Source: Sergeia podlipaevii (Eukaryota; Euglenozoa; Kinetoplastea; Trypanosomatida; Trypanosomatidae). Taken from it: a DNA stretch of 64,000 nucleotides. Every line of letters begins with the position of its first letter. The stretch's first letter is position 1. The notes beneath the pieces were generated by a model. The model worked only from the letters and a program-made list of their open reading frames with translations. It ran no database searches and was not told where the DNA came from. This document shows, piece after piece, positions 56,401 through 64,000 of the stretch. The stretch lies in the NCBI GenBank assembly GCA_030849805.1, contig JASANZ010002191.1, positions 1 through 64,000 of the forward strand, written 5' to 3'. A program made the translations under genes and the position numbers.

Positions 56401-59153
56401 GGTGTGCCATCCTCTACTATCTGTTGAGGTTCCGCGTTCGCACCGGAAGAAGGGCTGCTGCCGCTACCAATGCCATCCCACACATCCATGCCAGTTCCTT
56501 CAGACACGCGCAGCGCCTTGCAAGGCTCCACAACCACGTCGACCTCATCCAACCCGTCAAGCAGCACCACTACAACATTGCCTTCGCTCGCCGCTGTGGC
56601 CGCAGTGTTTTGAATCCCTAAACCAGCAGCCCCGCCAACGCCTAAATCGTCCTTATCGCTGCCGTTGGCTATCGCAAGCTGCTGGGTGACTGCGCTGGCG
56701 CCACCGGAGAGATATTCGGCAAAGAAACGACGCAAGCGGGTAATGTCCACCTCGGTATTGATGTAGCGCAGTACCTCCTCGCTCACCGTCAGCTGAGAGA
56801 GCACGTGAACGATGACATCGCGCAGGTCTGTCGGCTCCTCTCGAGTAGCAGTAGAACGCGCCGAGTGCACAGCGGTAGTATAAGCATACGGCATGCTCAG
56901 CAAGCGCGCTGCACACGTGGAAAATAGTGAGGTCAACGTATATGCGTCGGAGCTGCTCAACACCAAGGAGTTGCGGCTCGGTGGTGTCACCACGTAGAGG
57001 TTCAGGCGGTTAGTGATACTCTTCTTCTGCATGGCAATACGTGCGGCAGCCTCGATGATGCGCAAGTCCGCCAGCCGCTGCTCGACACGAAGCTGCAGGC
57101 GTTGCTGATGCGCCGTTGGACCCACAAAGTCCTCTGGAACCGCCTCGGCGGTGTGTGGGAGCAAAGTCAACAGCAGCGTCCTGAGACGTGCGTAGACCGC
57201 CTCAGTGAAGTCGTCCAGCTCGCCAATGTGAATGCGGCCGTCGTCCCCTGTTCCGGCAAATACCGCGCGGTAGTCCTCAATCACAAGTTCAGGAGCTGGG
57301 ACGGTGGCCAGCACGTGGGCTTTGAAGTCTTGATGCTCCAACCACTTGCGCTTTTCCACGTCGTGATAAGAGGCGATCCTGCATGTAGACTGTTGAATCA
57401 TCCTTGCGACATCAGCAGTGGTGCCTGTGATGCTGCGCTTTGTCATTATTGTCGTTGTCGCTGTCGCAGCAGCAGCAGTGGCGCCATTCAGGCTGCCAGC
57501 AGTGGTATCCTGGGCAGTGGAAAGAAACGTTCCTGTCAGTGTGGCGTTGCCCACCAATGTGCTAGATGGAGGTAAGAGAGTGCTCTCAGTGAGAGTGGTC
57601 TTCACTACTGCGCGATGCTTATCAGGGCGTTCAATGGGGGGCTCAGAGGATAGCAACGGCGCCAAAGCAGGCGGCACGCTCATGCGCTTCGTGTCACGGC
57701 GCAGTGCCACGATGATCCATCGCGAATGCTCGAGCGCAGCTTCGTGCGCGGTGTACAGCACCGGATAAAGCGGGGCATTGGCATCAATCATGGTTGTGGT
57801 CGTGGGTTTCTCCGTGTTCGCACCTGCACTGACACCGTTGGCATCCTCTGCTGAGCCACCGCCTAGCACAACAAGAGCGCCTGGAGCAACCGCGCGCAGC
57901 ATCTGCGCAGCAGTGGCGTGTTGGTAATCACCAGTGCGATCGCCAATGAGCTCAATCGTGACGAAGCGAGAGCGCTCCACATCAGCCACCACATCACACG
58001 TCGCGCTGAGGTGTAGGTGGTGCAGGTACGACCCCGCGGGTACCACCTCGCTCAACCCTGCGGCTGCGGCAGTGCCAGAGGATGGAGCTGGAGGGTTGAC
58101 CAGCGGCATCAAGAGTGTCTTGTGAGGTTGCAGCTCTTCGTTGAGACGAGGAAAAACACGCTGAATGAGGACGTCGATCTCTGATATAAAAATACATGGG
58201 GGACACAAAATAGCCACCTCAAGCACACGCCAGCCTGACACAGAGGCCGCGGGAGGTAGAGACGCGGAGCCGTTAGACAGCTCGACTTCCAGGCGAGTGC
58301 GAAGAGAGGAAAGAAGCTGCTGCTCACGACGAGCCCAGTTCGCCGCTCGAGATGCCTCACGGGTACTTCTACTCCCTGCGCTACGCCATGTATCCACGTG
58401 TTGATGTATGCCAGAATGCGCCGCGGCGGCAGCGGACAAGCGACTTTCCTGGGGTGTCACCGTTGTCTTTCGCTTGGGTTGTGCAGTGGGACAAGACCTA
58501 GAGGAGGACGCCGTCGAAGAAGAAGAAGAAGAAGAAGAAGAACGATGCCTGTTTCCTTCCTTGTGGGCTGTACAAGCGGCAGTTCTACGGTCTTTATTGT
58601 TTATGTCATCCGCTGTAGCACATACGCCACGAGGTGCTGCTGCAGCGCTCCCTCTCATTCTATTCTGCCCAATAGCCGCTTCAATCTTCTTCAGCACTGC
58701 CGCGGGTACTTGAGTATCAGTGAGTTCCATGCGGATAATGCCTGGCCTCTGCTGTGCTAGTGAAAGTAGCGCAAGTCCACCAGCCAGAGAGATGCCGCCG
58801 TTGCCAGTGAAGTCGATCACGGCAAGGGAGTTGTGCTGCTTCATGGATCGACAAAAGAATACAACGGCGTCGTTATGCAACCCATTGCGTGGCAGCCGGA
58901 GCTCACGCAGTTGTGTGTTTTTGGAAAGGAGGGTACTCATAGCCTGCAGTCCTGCCCCGCCAATGTAGTTGCGACTGAAGTCTGCCACCGCACCGTTGCG
59001 GATCGTATCGGCTTGCTGTGAGAGGGCGGTGTTTGCTTTAAGATCCAATGCACGGCAGGTACGGAGAAATTCCTTGTAGGCTTCACTCTTGTCCTCCCCC
59101 GCGGTTCGCATCTCACGAAACTCCGCGGGTGAGAGAATCTTGAAGTCCTCCAT
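53409..59153 (-). CDS. STAND-type giant: LRR, DUF4062-like, NACHT-like NTPase, WD40
   Basis: A 1914-residue protein. The N-terminus has leucine-rich repeats (about 60-175: LRELRLPRNGL and LAVIDFTGNGG). A Ser-rich linker leads to a segment at about 308-400 with CIFISEIDVLIQRVFPRL, matching the DUF4062 domain that precedes NACHT in NWD1, NPHP3 and related proteins. A NACHT-like module follows (about 715-1050). Its Walker B is intact, VVVLLDGLDEVD near 858, but the P-loop position (about 723-737, LVLSSSDAYTLTSL) lacks the Gly and Lys of GxxxxGK[S/T], so nucleotide binding is doubtful. Helical winged-helix-like sequence comes next, then WD40 repeats (about 1438-1914; first unit ends GSNDRSICW). 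Such proteins act as scaffolds or signal-triggered switches in other eukaryotes; the role here is unknown. The frame is intact throughout, so it is not a pseudogene. Confidence 0.85.
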   Translation of the reverse strand: MEDFKILSPAEFREMRTAGEDKSEAYKEFLRTCRALDLKANTALSQQADTIRNGAVADFSRNYIGGAGLQAMSTLLSKNTQLRELRLPRNGLHNDAVVFFCRSMKQHNSLAVIDFTGNGGISLAGGLALLSLAQQRPGIIRMELTDTQVPAAVLKKIEAAIGQNRMRGSAAAAPRGVCATADDINNKDRRTAACTAHKEGNRHRSSSSSSSSSTASSSRSCPTAQPKRKTTVTPQESRLSAAAAAHSGIHQHVDTWRSAGSRSTREASRAANWARREQQLLSSLRTRLEVELSNGSASLPPAASVSGWRVLEVAILCPPCIFISEIDVLIQRVFPRLNEELQPHKTLLMPLVNPPAPSSGTAAAAGLSEVVPAGSYLHHLHLSATCDVVADVERSRFVTIELIGDRTGDYQHATAAQMLRAVAPGALVVLGGGSAEDANGVSAGANTEKPTTTTMIDANAPLYPVLYTAHEAALEHSRWIIVALRRDTKRMSVPPALAPLLSSEPPIERPDKHRAVVKTTLTESTLLPPSSTLVGNATLTGTFLSTAQDTTAGSLNGATAAAATATTTIMTKRSITGTTADVARMIQQSTCRIASYHDVEKRKWLEHQDFKAHVLATVPAPELVIEDYRAVFAGTGDDGRIHIGELDDFTEAVYARLRTLLLTLLPHTAEAVPEDFVGPTAHQQRLQLRVEQRLADLRIIEAAARIAMQKKSITNRLNLYVVTPPSRNSLVLSSSDAYTLTSLFSTCAARLLSMPYAYTTAVHSARSTATREEPTDLRDVIVHVLSQLTVSEEVLRYINTEVDITRLRRFFAEYLSGGASAVTQQLAIANGSDKDDLGVGGAAGLGIQNTAATAASEGNVVVVLLDGLDEVDVVVEPCKALRVSEGTGMDVWDGIGSGSSPSSGANAEPQQIVEDGTPASRKARARNAANAALQQMLFMPMCLSRNVRIIATCVEGNERLKALAGRGRDSVEVLPTGPCSANDVEQMLSPAALERLGVNLSDDDFVLCRDKADSHSPEYLRYLIDAVQSHNEVPSFQSQTHLLQQFPGTVAEAANRVLDNLFAVAGSPLTHRVAGLLMVARWGILEPELRALLKVVPRRFNQIIRVLRPALEADSGAAGGCCDGNALRSRVRLHSRSFIAALAKAHLRFDCTAEADKEVWHGVLAQHYMKTVQRAMMAERADMNSSSNDGSKWNAKQTSASTVLSSTLSPTSAFERNAVKELPYHLAQAGMWRLFDRVVLSAPFLTLVYRSKLAYQFTRDLIGAFNLRHERYLLGEDIGAAVNASAGGADEDVQTGKCFTGTFVKGNTQPDNTARPSSPDLQKMRESQLRQLPPVLSRHRDYVYFVRAHSATLLEHPHLVLQIAVERVEGSGFVQMDAKEYLHKLVHQISYTKAQNAEQYRRAAAAYSGGGNDAATRVSDEVEEDATVFFSVTNARRARLHLGAIVSTEFNPNGRYLVTGSNDRSICWSNPVNGAAIFYGRQPTSRVRRVAVCATSAYVAAVTDDRLVYLYDAAFGKLISRNSGEYFSSPISSCAFSARGRYYFVATDDLTVRVFSTEKGQLLVTLRPSDLLSPQQQEREEEQQSGQGEASIHTQRNYIQLLPSLIDDECFTTTANATVRTWHMAPTFDSASSPATSVVTLNIGAVRRAEWCYEPCPPNLVNGFEDEKHLEERVSRYVLVQPVNSARVCLLDLHRQRIIAQFSIPALAALASPAATATMSTEAPKRGDSLMTTRAPPHSSKGAGKAVDEKKRGTARVRHFATSPNHQWLAIATEDGRIALFRLNWKQFAADDASGEEHQPVVVLSAFRLCAVTDILGLSFRRDSSALLAVGNLRILKYWNLSALSAFARVSSGDCFVGVHGEFLLENEATCLDVSKAPLAVEKNGVGASASAAEIAIGDVSGNVTMLTLWSPLH

Positions 59154-59991
59154 GCTAGCTATATTCCTTTTGACGGATAAGGAAGACTAAGGTGCGTATG
59201 TATATTTGTATGTGTGCGTATTGCTACTTGTAATCTATTAGGTACTATAGCCTCTCTCTCTGTCGTACTCTCACTCCGCTGAGAAATTTCAGAAGTCTAG
59301 GATAAATGAGAGTACGTACGCGGGAAGGCTCAACTGTTGTATATAACTACAGCTACGACAACACACTGATAAGGTGGTGTTTTTTGGGGAAAAAAAAACA
59401 TCAAACGCGTTCGAGGAAAGGAAGAGAAAGATTTTTTAAAAAAAAATAACGATTCATTAACCACAAATACTTCTCACAGGTGCTATTTCAACATATATGT
59501 ATTTTTGCTACTTAATCTCACAAGATATTATTATGATCTGCATTTTATTCTTTCTGTTTCATACTTTGGGAGACATATATGTCACACAGTATATATGAAA
59601 AAAAAAAACACATTAGCCACTTAGCTCATTCATTTTAGCAACAACAGCAACAACAAGGAAAGAGAAAAAAAATGCGTGGGTGTGCCCCCCCCCCTCCTCC
59701 AATGCGTATATACTTTGAGGCGAAAAAGCGGATAAGCCATTCTATTGAGGTTGCGCAGCAGCAAAAATGCTCAAATATGGCTAATACATTCTCACCAAGA
59801 GAGAGTTAGAGGCTAAAGGCCGTGTAGCCGCCCTGATACAGCGGAAAAACTCTCTCCCTGTCTCTCGTCATGTGCAACATGGTAGGATCTTTCTCTCTTT
59901 CTGCTCCCCTGACAACCACAAAGGGCCAAACAACCTTCAATCAAAGCAATAAAGCACTGCAAAGGAAAAATAAACAAATCAAATAGTAGCA
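59154..59991. other. Spacer
   Basis: AT-rich with a T6A9 junction (59432-59446) and a C11 run (about 59686-59696). Pyrimidine-rich patches at 59850-59925 lie just after the SPT4 stop and are purine-rich in that transcript. No gene recognised. Confidence 0.6.
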
Positions 59992-60531
59992 TTACACACC
60001 CTCAAGGCCAAAAAGCTCATCGTCCGTGATGTGCTGAGGAGCAGCAGCACCACCCGCCGTTGGCAACTCTTCCCCTTCTTCACCGTCATGTCCCAGGGCA
60101 GAAAATTCATTTCCACCGTCATTGCTGCCGACTGAAGTTCCATCCTCCTCATCAAACATATCATCCTCATCTGAAAGCGCCTCAGCAAAAACGCCATTGT
60201 TGCAGTCCGTCTTCTGGATCAGTCGAGCCACCCAGGACCGCTGTGGGTCAATAAGTCCAATAAAATTAGAAAAATGTGTAGTCGCGTACTCATTGATTTC
60301 ACCACGACGAATCGGGCCGGTCTGGCAGTCCGAGCAACCCTCCGCATACCATTGCATTTCTGTCAGAATGCGACGACAGCTACGGCAAGCGTAGTACCCG
60401 CGGTCACCAGTGGGCAGCTGCGGTGGCGGAGGTAAGTTCTCCTCATCCTCAACCGCTGCTGCTGCACTGGCGCCACCAGTTGCATTGGAAAGAAAAGGAT
60501 CCTGTGAAACCCCTCCGGCTGTGTACGACAT
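59992..60531 (-). CDS. SPT4: Transcription elongation factor SPT4 homologue
   Basis: A 179-residue protein. The zinc ribbon has CRSC (Cys49, Cys52) and CSDC (Cys66, Cys69), separated by the helix RILTEMQWYAEG. The family's second half is clear: YATTHFSNFIGLIDPQRSWVARL corresponds to the conserved Spt4 region that ends in SWVA. Spt4 pairs with the NGN domain of Spt5 to keep RNA polymerase II processive. It is longer than yeast Spt4 (about 100 residues) because of a Pro/Ala-rich N-terminus and an acidic C-terminal tail (from about 130). Three codons upstream begin with GTG; the true ATG is at 60531, 23 bases after a strong acceptor. Confidence 0.88.
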   Translation of the reverse strand: MSYTAGGVSQDPFLSNATGGASAAAAVEDEENLPPPPQLPTGDRGYYACRSCRRILTEMQWYAEGCSDCQTGPIRRGEINEYATTHFSNFIGLIDPQRSWVARLIQKTDCNNGVFAEALSDEDDMFDEEDGTSVGSNDGGNEFSALGHDGEEGEELPTAGGAAAPQHITDDELFGLEGV

Positions 60532-60554
60532 GGGCCCCACACCTTTTCCAAGTG

Positions 60555-60580
60555 CTAAGTTATAAAAAAAAAAAAAATGA
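60555..60580 (-). promoter_or_regulatory. Predicted spliced-leader acceptor for SPT4
   Basis: A T13 tract on the - strand (60579-60567) is followed by ATAACTTAG, with AG at 60556-60555. Confidence 0.65.
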
Positions 60581-60795
60581 ACCTACAAAGGCGTATGAAA
60601 GAGACAAATTTGAAGATAAAAAAGAAACGTATATATAATACAATGGCACAATAGATGGAAGGGAAGGGAACAAAGGATCCAATATGTAAAGGGTGAACGT
60701 GTGTCTGTTGCCATCTCACATTCAACTAGAGTACAGATATATACATATACATATATATATATATATATAAAGGAATATACGTATGAATTATTCAT

Positions 60796-61069
60796 CGCTG
60801 TCAAATGCCACGATAATACTACAAAACAGCTCCGTCAAAAGACAAAGAAAAAAAAGAGCAAACTATTTCACCAAAAAGTATATATTAGGAAATGTTAAGA
60901 AAAAAGCAGATCACCAAAACACAAAGGAAAACAACAACAACAAAAAAAATCAACATCTTCTAGCAGCGTAATGAGCAGCCAAAAACTGTTTTTATTTTTC
61001 TTTAAATCAAGAGAAGAATGCGACATAGCTGCTGCGTGAAGCACCACAATGAAAGAAAAGAAAAAAAAA
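60796..61069. repeat. First copy of a direct repeat flanking an N
   Basis: Starts CGCTGTCAAATGCCACG and ends in an A tract at 61069. It is matched by 61071-61346 apart from two one-base differences in A-tract length. Confidence 0.9.
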
Positions 61070-61070
61070 N
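61070..61070. other. Single N: sequence gap or contig join
   Basis: The only ambiguous base in the window, placed exactly between the two copies of the repeat. This is what scaffolding software leaves when two contigs with overlapping ends are joined without merging. Confidence 0.85.
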
Positions 61071-61346
61071 CGCTGTCAAATGCCACGATAATACTACAAA
61101 ACAGCTCCGTCAAAAGACAAAGAAAAAAAAAGAGCAAACTATTTCACCAAAAAGTATATATTAGGAAATGTTAAGAAAAAAGCAGATCACCAAAACACAA
61201 AGGAAAACAACAACAACAAAAAAAAATCAACATCTTCTAGCAGCGTAATGAGCAGCCAAAAACTGTTTTTATTTTTCTTTAAATCAAGAGAAGAATGCGA
61301 CATAGCTGCTGCGTGAAGCACCACAATGAAAGAAAAGAAAAAAAAA
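61071..61346. repeat. Second copy of the direct repeat
   Basis: 276 bases, two longer than the first copy, with both extra bases in A homopolymers. It continues into unique sequence (CGGCGACC) where the first copy stops at the N. Confidence 0.9.
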
Positions 61347-62988
61347 CGGCGACCTAAAAGAAGACTGGAAAGCATACATAAGAAAAAACAATATATATAT
61401 AATGAAAAAAAAAACGGACAAAAGAAAGGAAGAACGAAAATTCAACGAAAAACAGGGGAGAGAGGGGGGGGAGATACAAGCACACGCGCATACACACGCA
61501 AAAATACGTGGCAAGACTTCTGAGAAAAGAAAGGAAATGCAGAGGAAGATATTACAGAGCGTTATCGTATCTAAAAGTACTAATCTTCAATCTCGAACAA
61601 TGCAGAGAGCAAGAGAGGGAGGAAGGGGAAGAAAAAGAAGAGCAATTGCAAACATTTCGGCCACAAAAAAACTTTTTTAATCCCAATTTTTTGTTGTGAT
61701 GTGCGCGTGCCGCACACACAAAAAAGCGCACCACCCAGCTGTCGCACACAACTGCCAACTTTTAAGCTTTTGGCATGTCCCCCTCCCCCCGTTTCTTCCT
61801 CCTCCTCCTCCCCCCGACCCTCACTTTCGCTGGCGGTCAAAAAAAAGAAAAAGTACCCAATCGCCACAGAGCGAATAAACTATAGAAAAGTAAAAAGGAT
61901 CCTACTCGCGGGTAGATACTCTTTTTTATGTGTGTAAACTGCAAAGAGATAGACAAGCAGCAGCAATGTTAGGGAAAAGATGAAATGAAAAGGGTTTTAA
62001 AAAAAAATGTAAAAGCCCTCAACACTATTTCTGTTCATGCAAACTAAGTATACATATTGATCATGCTTCCAGCTCTTCTCCTCAGAAAGAAATGCGTTTC
62101 AATAAAAGATAATTAAAAAAACAGAACATAGCTGAAGCATCCAAAAAAAAAGAAATGTCGTCCCATAGACAGAAAAAATGCACATGAATAGAGAAGCCAT
62201 ACGTACAACATTTAAAAGAAAAAAAGCGTTATTGAAAAAAAAAAAAAGCAGACGACAGAAAAAAAAAGTGAACATGGATGTCACCTTTTAGCATACATGT
62301 ATCTGCACTAAAGGATTGGCAATATATACACTTTCTTTTCCTTGCTACTACAGCCAAAGACAAAATATGATTCACGCATCCCTCTTTAGTATGTATCATT
62401 TTATTACTAGCTCTCCTTTTTCTTTCATTCCTTCTTGTGGACAGTACGTTGAATGTCCTCTTCTGGCTAGCAAAATTTCACAGTAATAAAGTCCTTTCCT
62501 TCTTCTTCATTATTATTATTTTTTCTGTTTCCTCGAATTTACGTACAGTCAACGTGTTGACAATAATTGACACATCAACGCATCTGTTTTCGAGCTTCGC
62601 ATTCCACCTCCTTCAGCTCCCCAACATCATCTTTTTGTTTTTGTGTAGAGTCGCTAGTGAGACTTTAAAAAAAAAGCACACACACACACAAAAAAAAAAA
62701 GACCCCCACAGATAGAATTCAACCAATAACTATTTACATGTTTTTATTCAAAAAAAAAAATTAAAAAAGTGTAGAAATAGAAACACTAAACAAAAAATGC
62801 GCCGTACAGTAGACTGATGCAGCGATCATTGATGAACCAGCATCCTTCAGTTTAGTTTTCAAAATATGATGAACATCATCAAAGGCCGTTGATAAAAACC
62901 AAACCCAGCACATGTGTATATATAGTATATGACGTCCGTAGAAAAAAAGAAATATATATAAAGTGAAAAACAAAAATTCTGGGCGGCG

Positions 62989-63999
62989 CTACTTGGACTT
63001 TCCAGAAGATGAAGAAGTACGCTTTCTAATCTTTGGCAGAACTACCCCATCCGCTGTTGCTGCGCCACCATTCCGCTCAGACTGACCGCCGTTGAGTCTC
63101 CTGCCTGTTGGTGAGGAAGACGCAGAAGAAGAAGATGAAGAAGAAGGAGTCCCATTCGCCTCGGCAGGGGGGGGAGCCCCGACGCCGTTGTTGGCGCTCT
63201 CGTGTATGCCCCCTGTTCTGGGTCGGTTCGCAGGCTTCTCGTTCTTCGGAGCAGTCGGACGCAGTTGTGGACCGTTAGGTGATGAACTGCCGTTACTATT
63301 TGGCTTTCCACTACCTTCGCTAGCCGCTGCCCCATCAGACACTATATCCGTGGGGATCTGCGGCCGCTGCGTACCATTGGCAGGTGCGGAAGTCGATGAT
63401 CCTCCAGATGCTGCTGAAGAGCCGTTCGGCGACGATGGTGATGGCCACTGACTCGTGTTATTTGACGTTTGCCGGGTGCCAGGCCGCTTCTTAGGATTGA
63501 ACATGTCTTCTGTGCTCGTCACGCTTGCTACAACTGCGGGGCTAAGGTTGGCGACCGTGCTTGGCACCACCGTACCATCAACCCCGCCCGTCGCCGCCTC
63601 TACCTCGTCCACAAAACGTAGCTTACTAGACGACCGCAGCATCTCGCTTGCGGTGGTGGAGAGCACGGAGATGCTGTCGCACGAGTTGGCGTGGTCCTCG
63701 TAGCCAAGACGGTGAGACACTTCCAAGAGAAGCGCGTCCCTGAAGCGGCGTGCAAAGCGTGGGGGCAGTAGATTCATGTGTTTGTAAAATAAAAAGTCAC
63801 GCAAATCCTTCAAAGTATTGCTTGCCGCCCCGCCACCGCCGCTACCCCGTCGATCGCCTCCGATGAGTCCATTTCCAATATGCTGCGACGGAGATGAAAG
63901 GTTTTCGCTATCCTTGGTGGGATGATGGTGACGCTCGAGTACCTCTAAAAGGGAATGCACAGCAGAGTGATAGAGTGTGTCGCGCCGTATGCCGCCAAG
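62989..63999 (-). CDS. C-terminal part of an unknown Ser/Gly-rich protein (partial)
   Basis: The frame is open to the right window edge: 13 codons upstream of the GTG at 63960 contain no stop, so the start lies outside. The first 110 visible residues look folded and helical (LYHSAVHSLLEVLERHHH near the edge, then LRDFLFYKHMNLLPPRFARR and LLLEVSHRLGYED). The remainder is Ser, Gly, Asn and Pro-rich and probably disordered, ending in a basic RKRTSSSSGKSK tail. No family recognised. It is the most upstream gene of the - strand unit within the window. Confidence 0.75.
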   Translation of the reverse strand, partial: LGGIRRDTLYHSAVHSLLEVLERHHHPTKDSENLSSPSQHIGNGLIGGDRRGSGGGGAASNTLKDLRDFLFYKHMNLLPPRFARRFRDALLLEVSHRLGYEDHANSCDSISVLSTTASEMLRSSSKLRFVDEVEAATGGVDGTVVPSTVANLSPAVVASVTSTEDMFNPKKRPGTRQTSNNTSQWPSPSSPNGSSAASGGSSTSAPANGTQRPQIPTDIVSDGAAASEGSGKPNSNGSSSPNGPQLRPTAPKNEKPANRPRTGGIHESANNGVGAPPPAEANGTPSSSSSSSASSSPTGRRLNGGQSERNGGAATADGVVLPKIRKRTSSSSGKSK

Positions 64000-64000
64000 G

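Larger units (their letters stand above)
60532..62988. other. Long spacer containing an assembly join
   Basis: About 2.5 kb of AT-rich DNA with a 274-base block repeated on either side of a single N (61070), plus TA and CA runs (60750-60770, 62678-62690), a GGA/TCC-rich region near 61793-61815 and many A tracts. No credible gene recognised. Confidence 0.65.

Noticed and set aside
60796..61346. A biological tandem duplication or mobile-element target repeat
   Set aside because: The single N exactly at the boundary and the homopolymer-only differences point to an assembly join.
1..64000. CRISPR arrays, insertion sequences, tRNA or rRNA genes
   Set aside because: No spaced direct repeats, transposase-like frame, tRNA B-box context or rRNA-like stretch was recognised on either strand by reading; a tRNAscan or Rfam search could still find something small.

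Overview
The window reads as nuclear DNA of a trypanosomatid (kinetoplastid flagellate). The evidence is long intron-less genes packed head to tail on one strand; AT-rich spacers full of homopolymers; polypyrimidine tracts followed by AG shortly upstream of start codons, as expected for spliced-leader trans-splicing; and a GP63-type (M8) surface metalloprotease. Coding DNA is visibly richer in G+C than the spacers. I cannot name the species. The long A/T-rich spacers argue against Leishmania major-like or compact Phytomonas-like genomes, but that is an impression and not a measurement.

Layout. One gene fragment at the left edge (3-548) is on the + strand. Every other gene (1107 to the right edge) is on the - strand. 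Positions 549-1106 are therefore a convergent strand-switch region, where two polycistronic units meet and terminate. The - strand unit is transcribed from right to left. In genomic order it holds: a tyrosine-phosphatase-family protein, a DHHC palmitoyltransferase, a small mitochondrial-type membrane protein, a coiled-coil protein, an NADPH-cytochrome P450 reductase-like diflavin enzyme, a two-RRM nucleolar-type RNA-binding protein, a tetraspan membrane protein, a CS-domain (p23-like) protein, an RNF32-like double-RING/IQ protein, a YOS1/IER3IP1 homologue, an FHA (MCRS1-like) protein, a p115/Uso1-like tether with an endocytic-type tail, a NOP53 homologue, a basic nucleolar-type protein, a giant HECT ubiquitin ligase, an FAH-family hydrolase, an oversized membrane-anchored GP63-like protease, a PX-BAR sorting nexin, a ubiquitin-specific protease split by a frameshift, an LRR/NACHT-like/WD40 STAND-type giant, an SPT4 homologue, and a gene cut by the right edge.

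The genes are not a functional operon, as is normal for kinetoplastids. Themes do recur: vesicle traffic (DHHC enzyme, YOS1, p115, sorting nexin), ubiquitin (double RING, HECT, USP, a ubiquitin-like C-terminus) and ribosome biogenesis (two-RRM protein, NOP53, the basic protein next to it). The most unusual items are the NLR-like protein whose P-loop is degenerate while its Walker B survives, the 1394-residue GP63, the p115 head joined to DPF/NPF motifs, a nested GC-rich hairpin in the strand-switch region, splice-acceptor-like sites on the antisense strand, and a duplicated block around a single N at 61070 that looks like an unmerged contig join.
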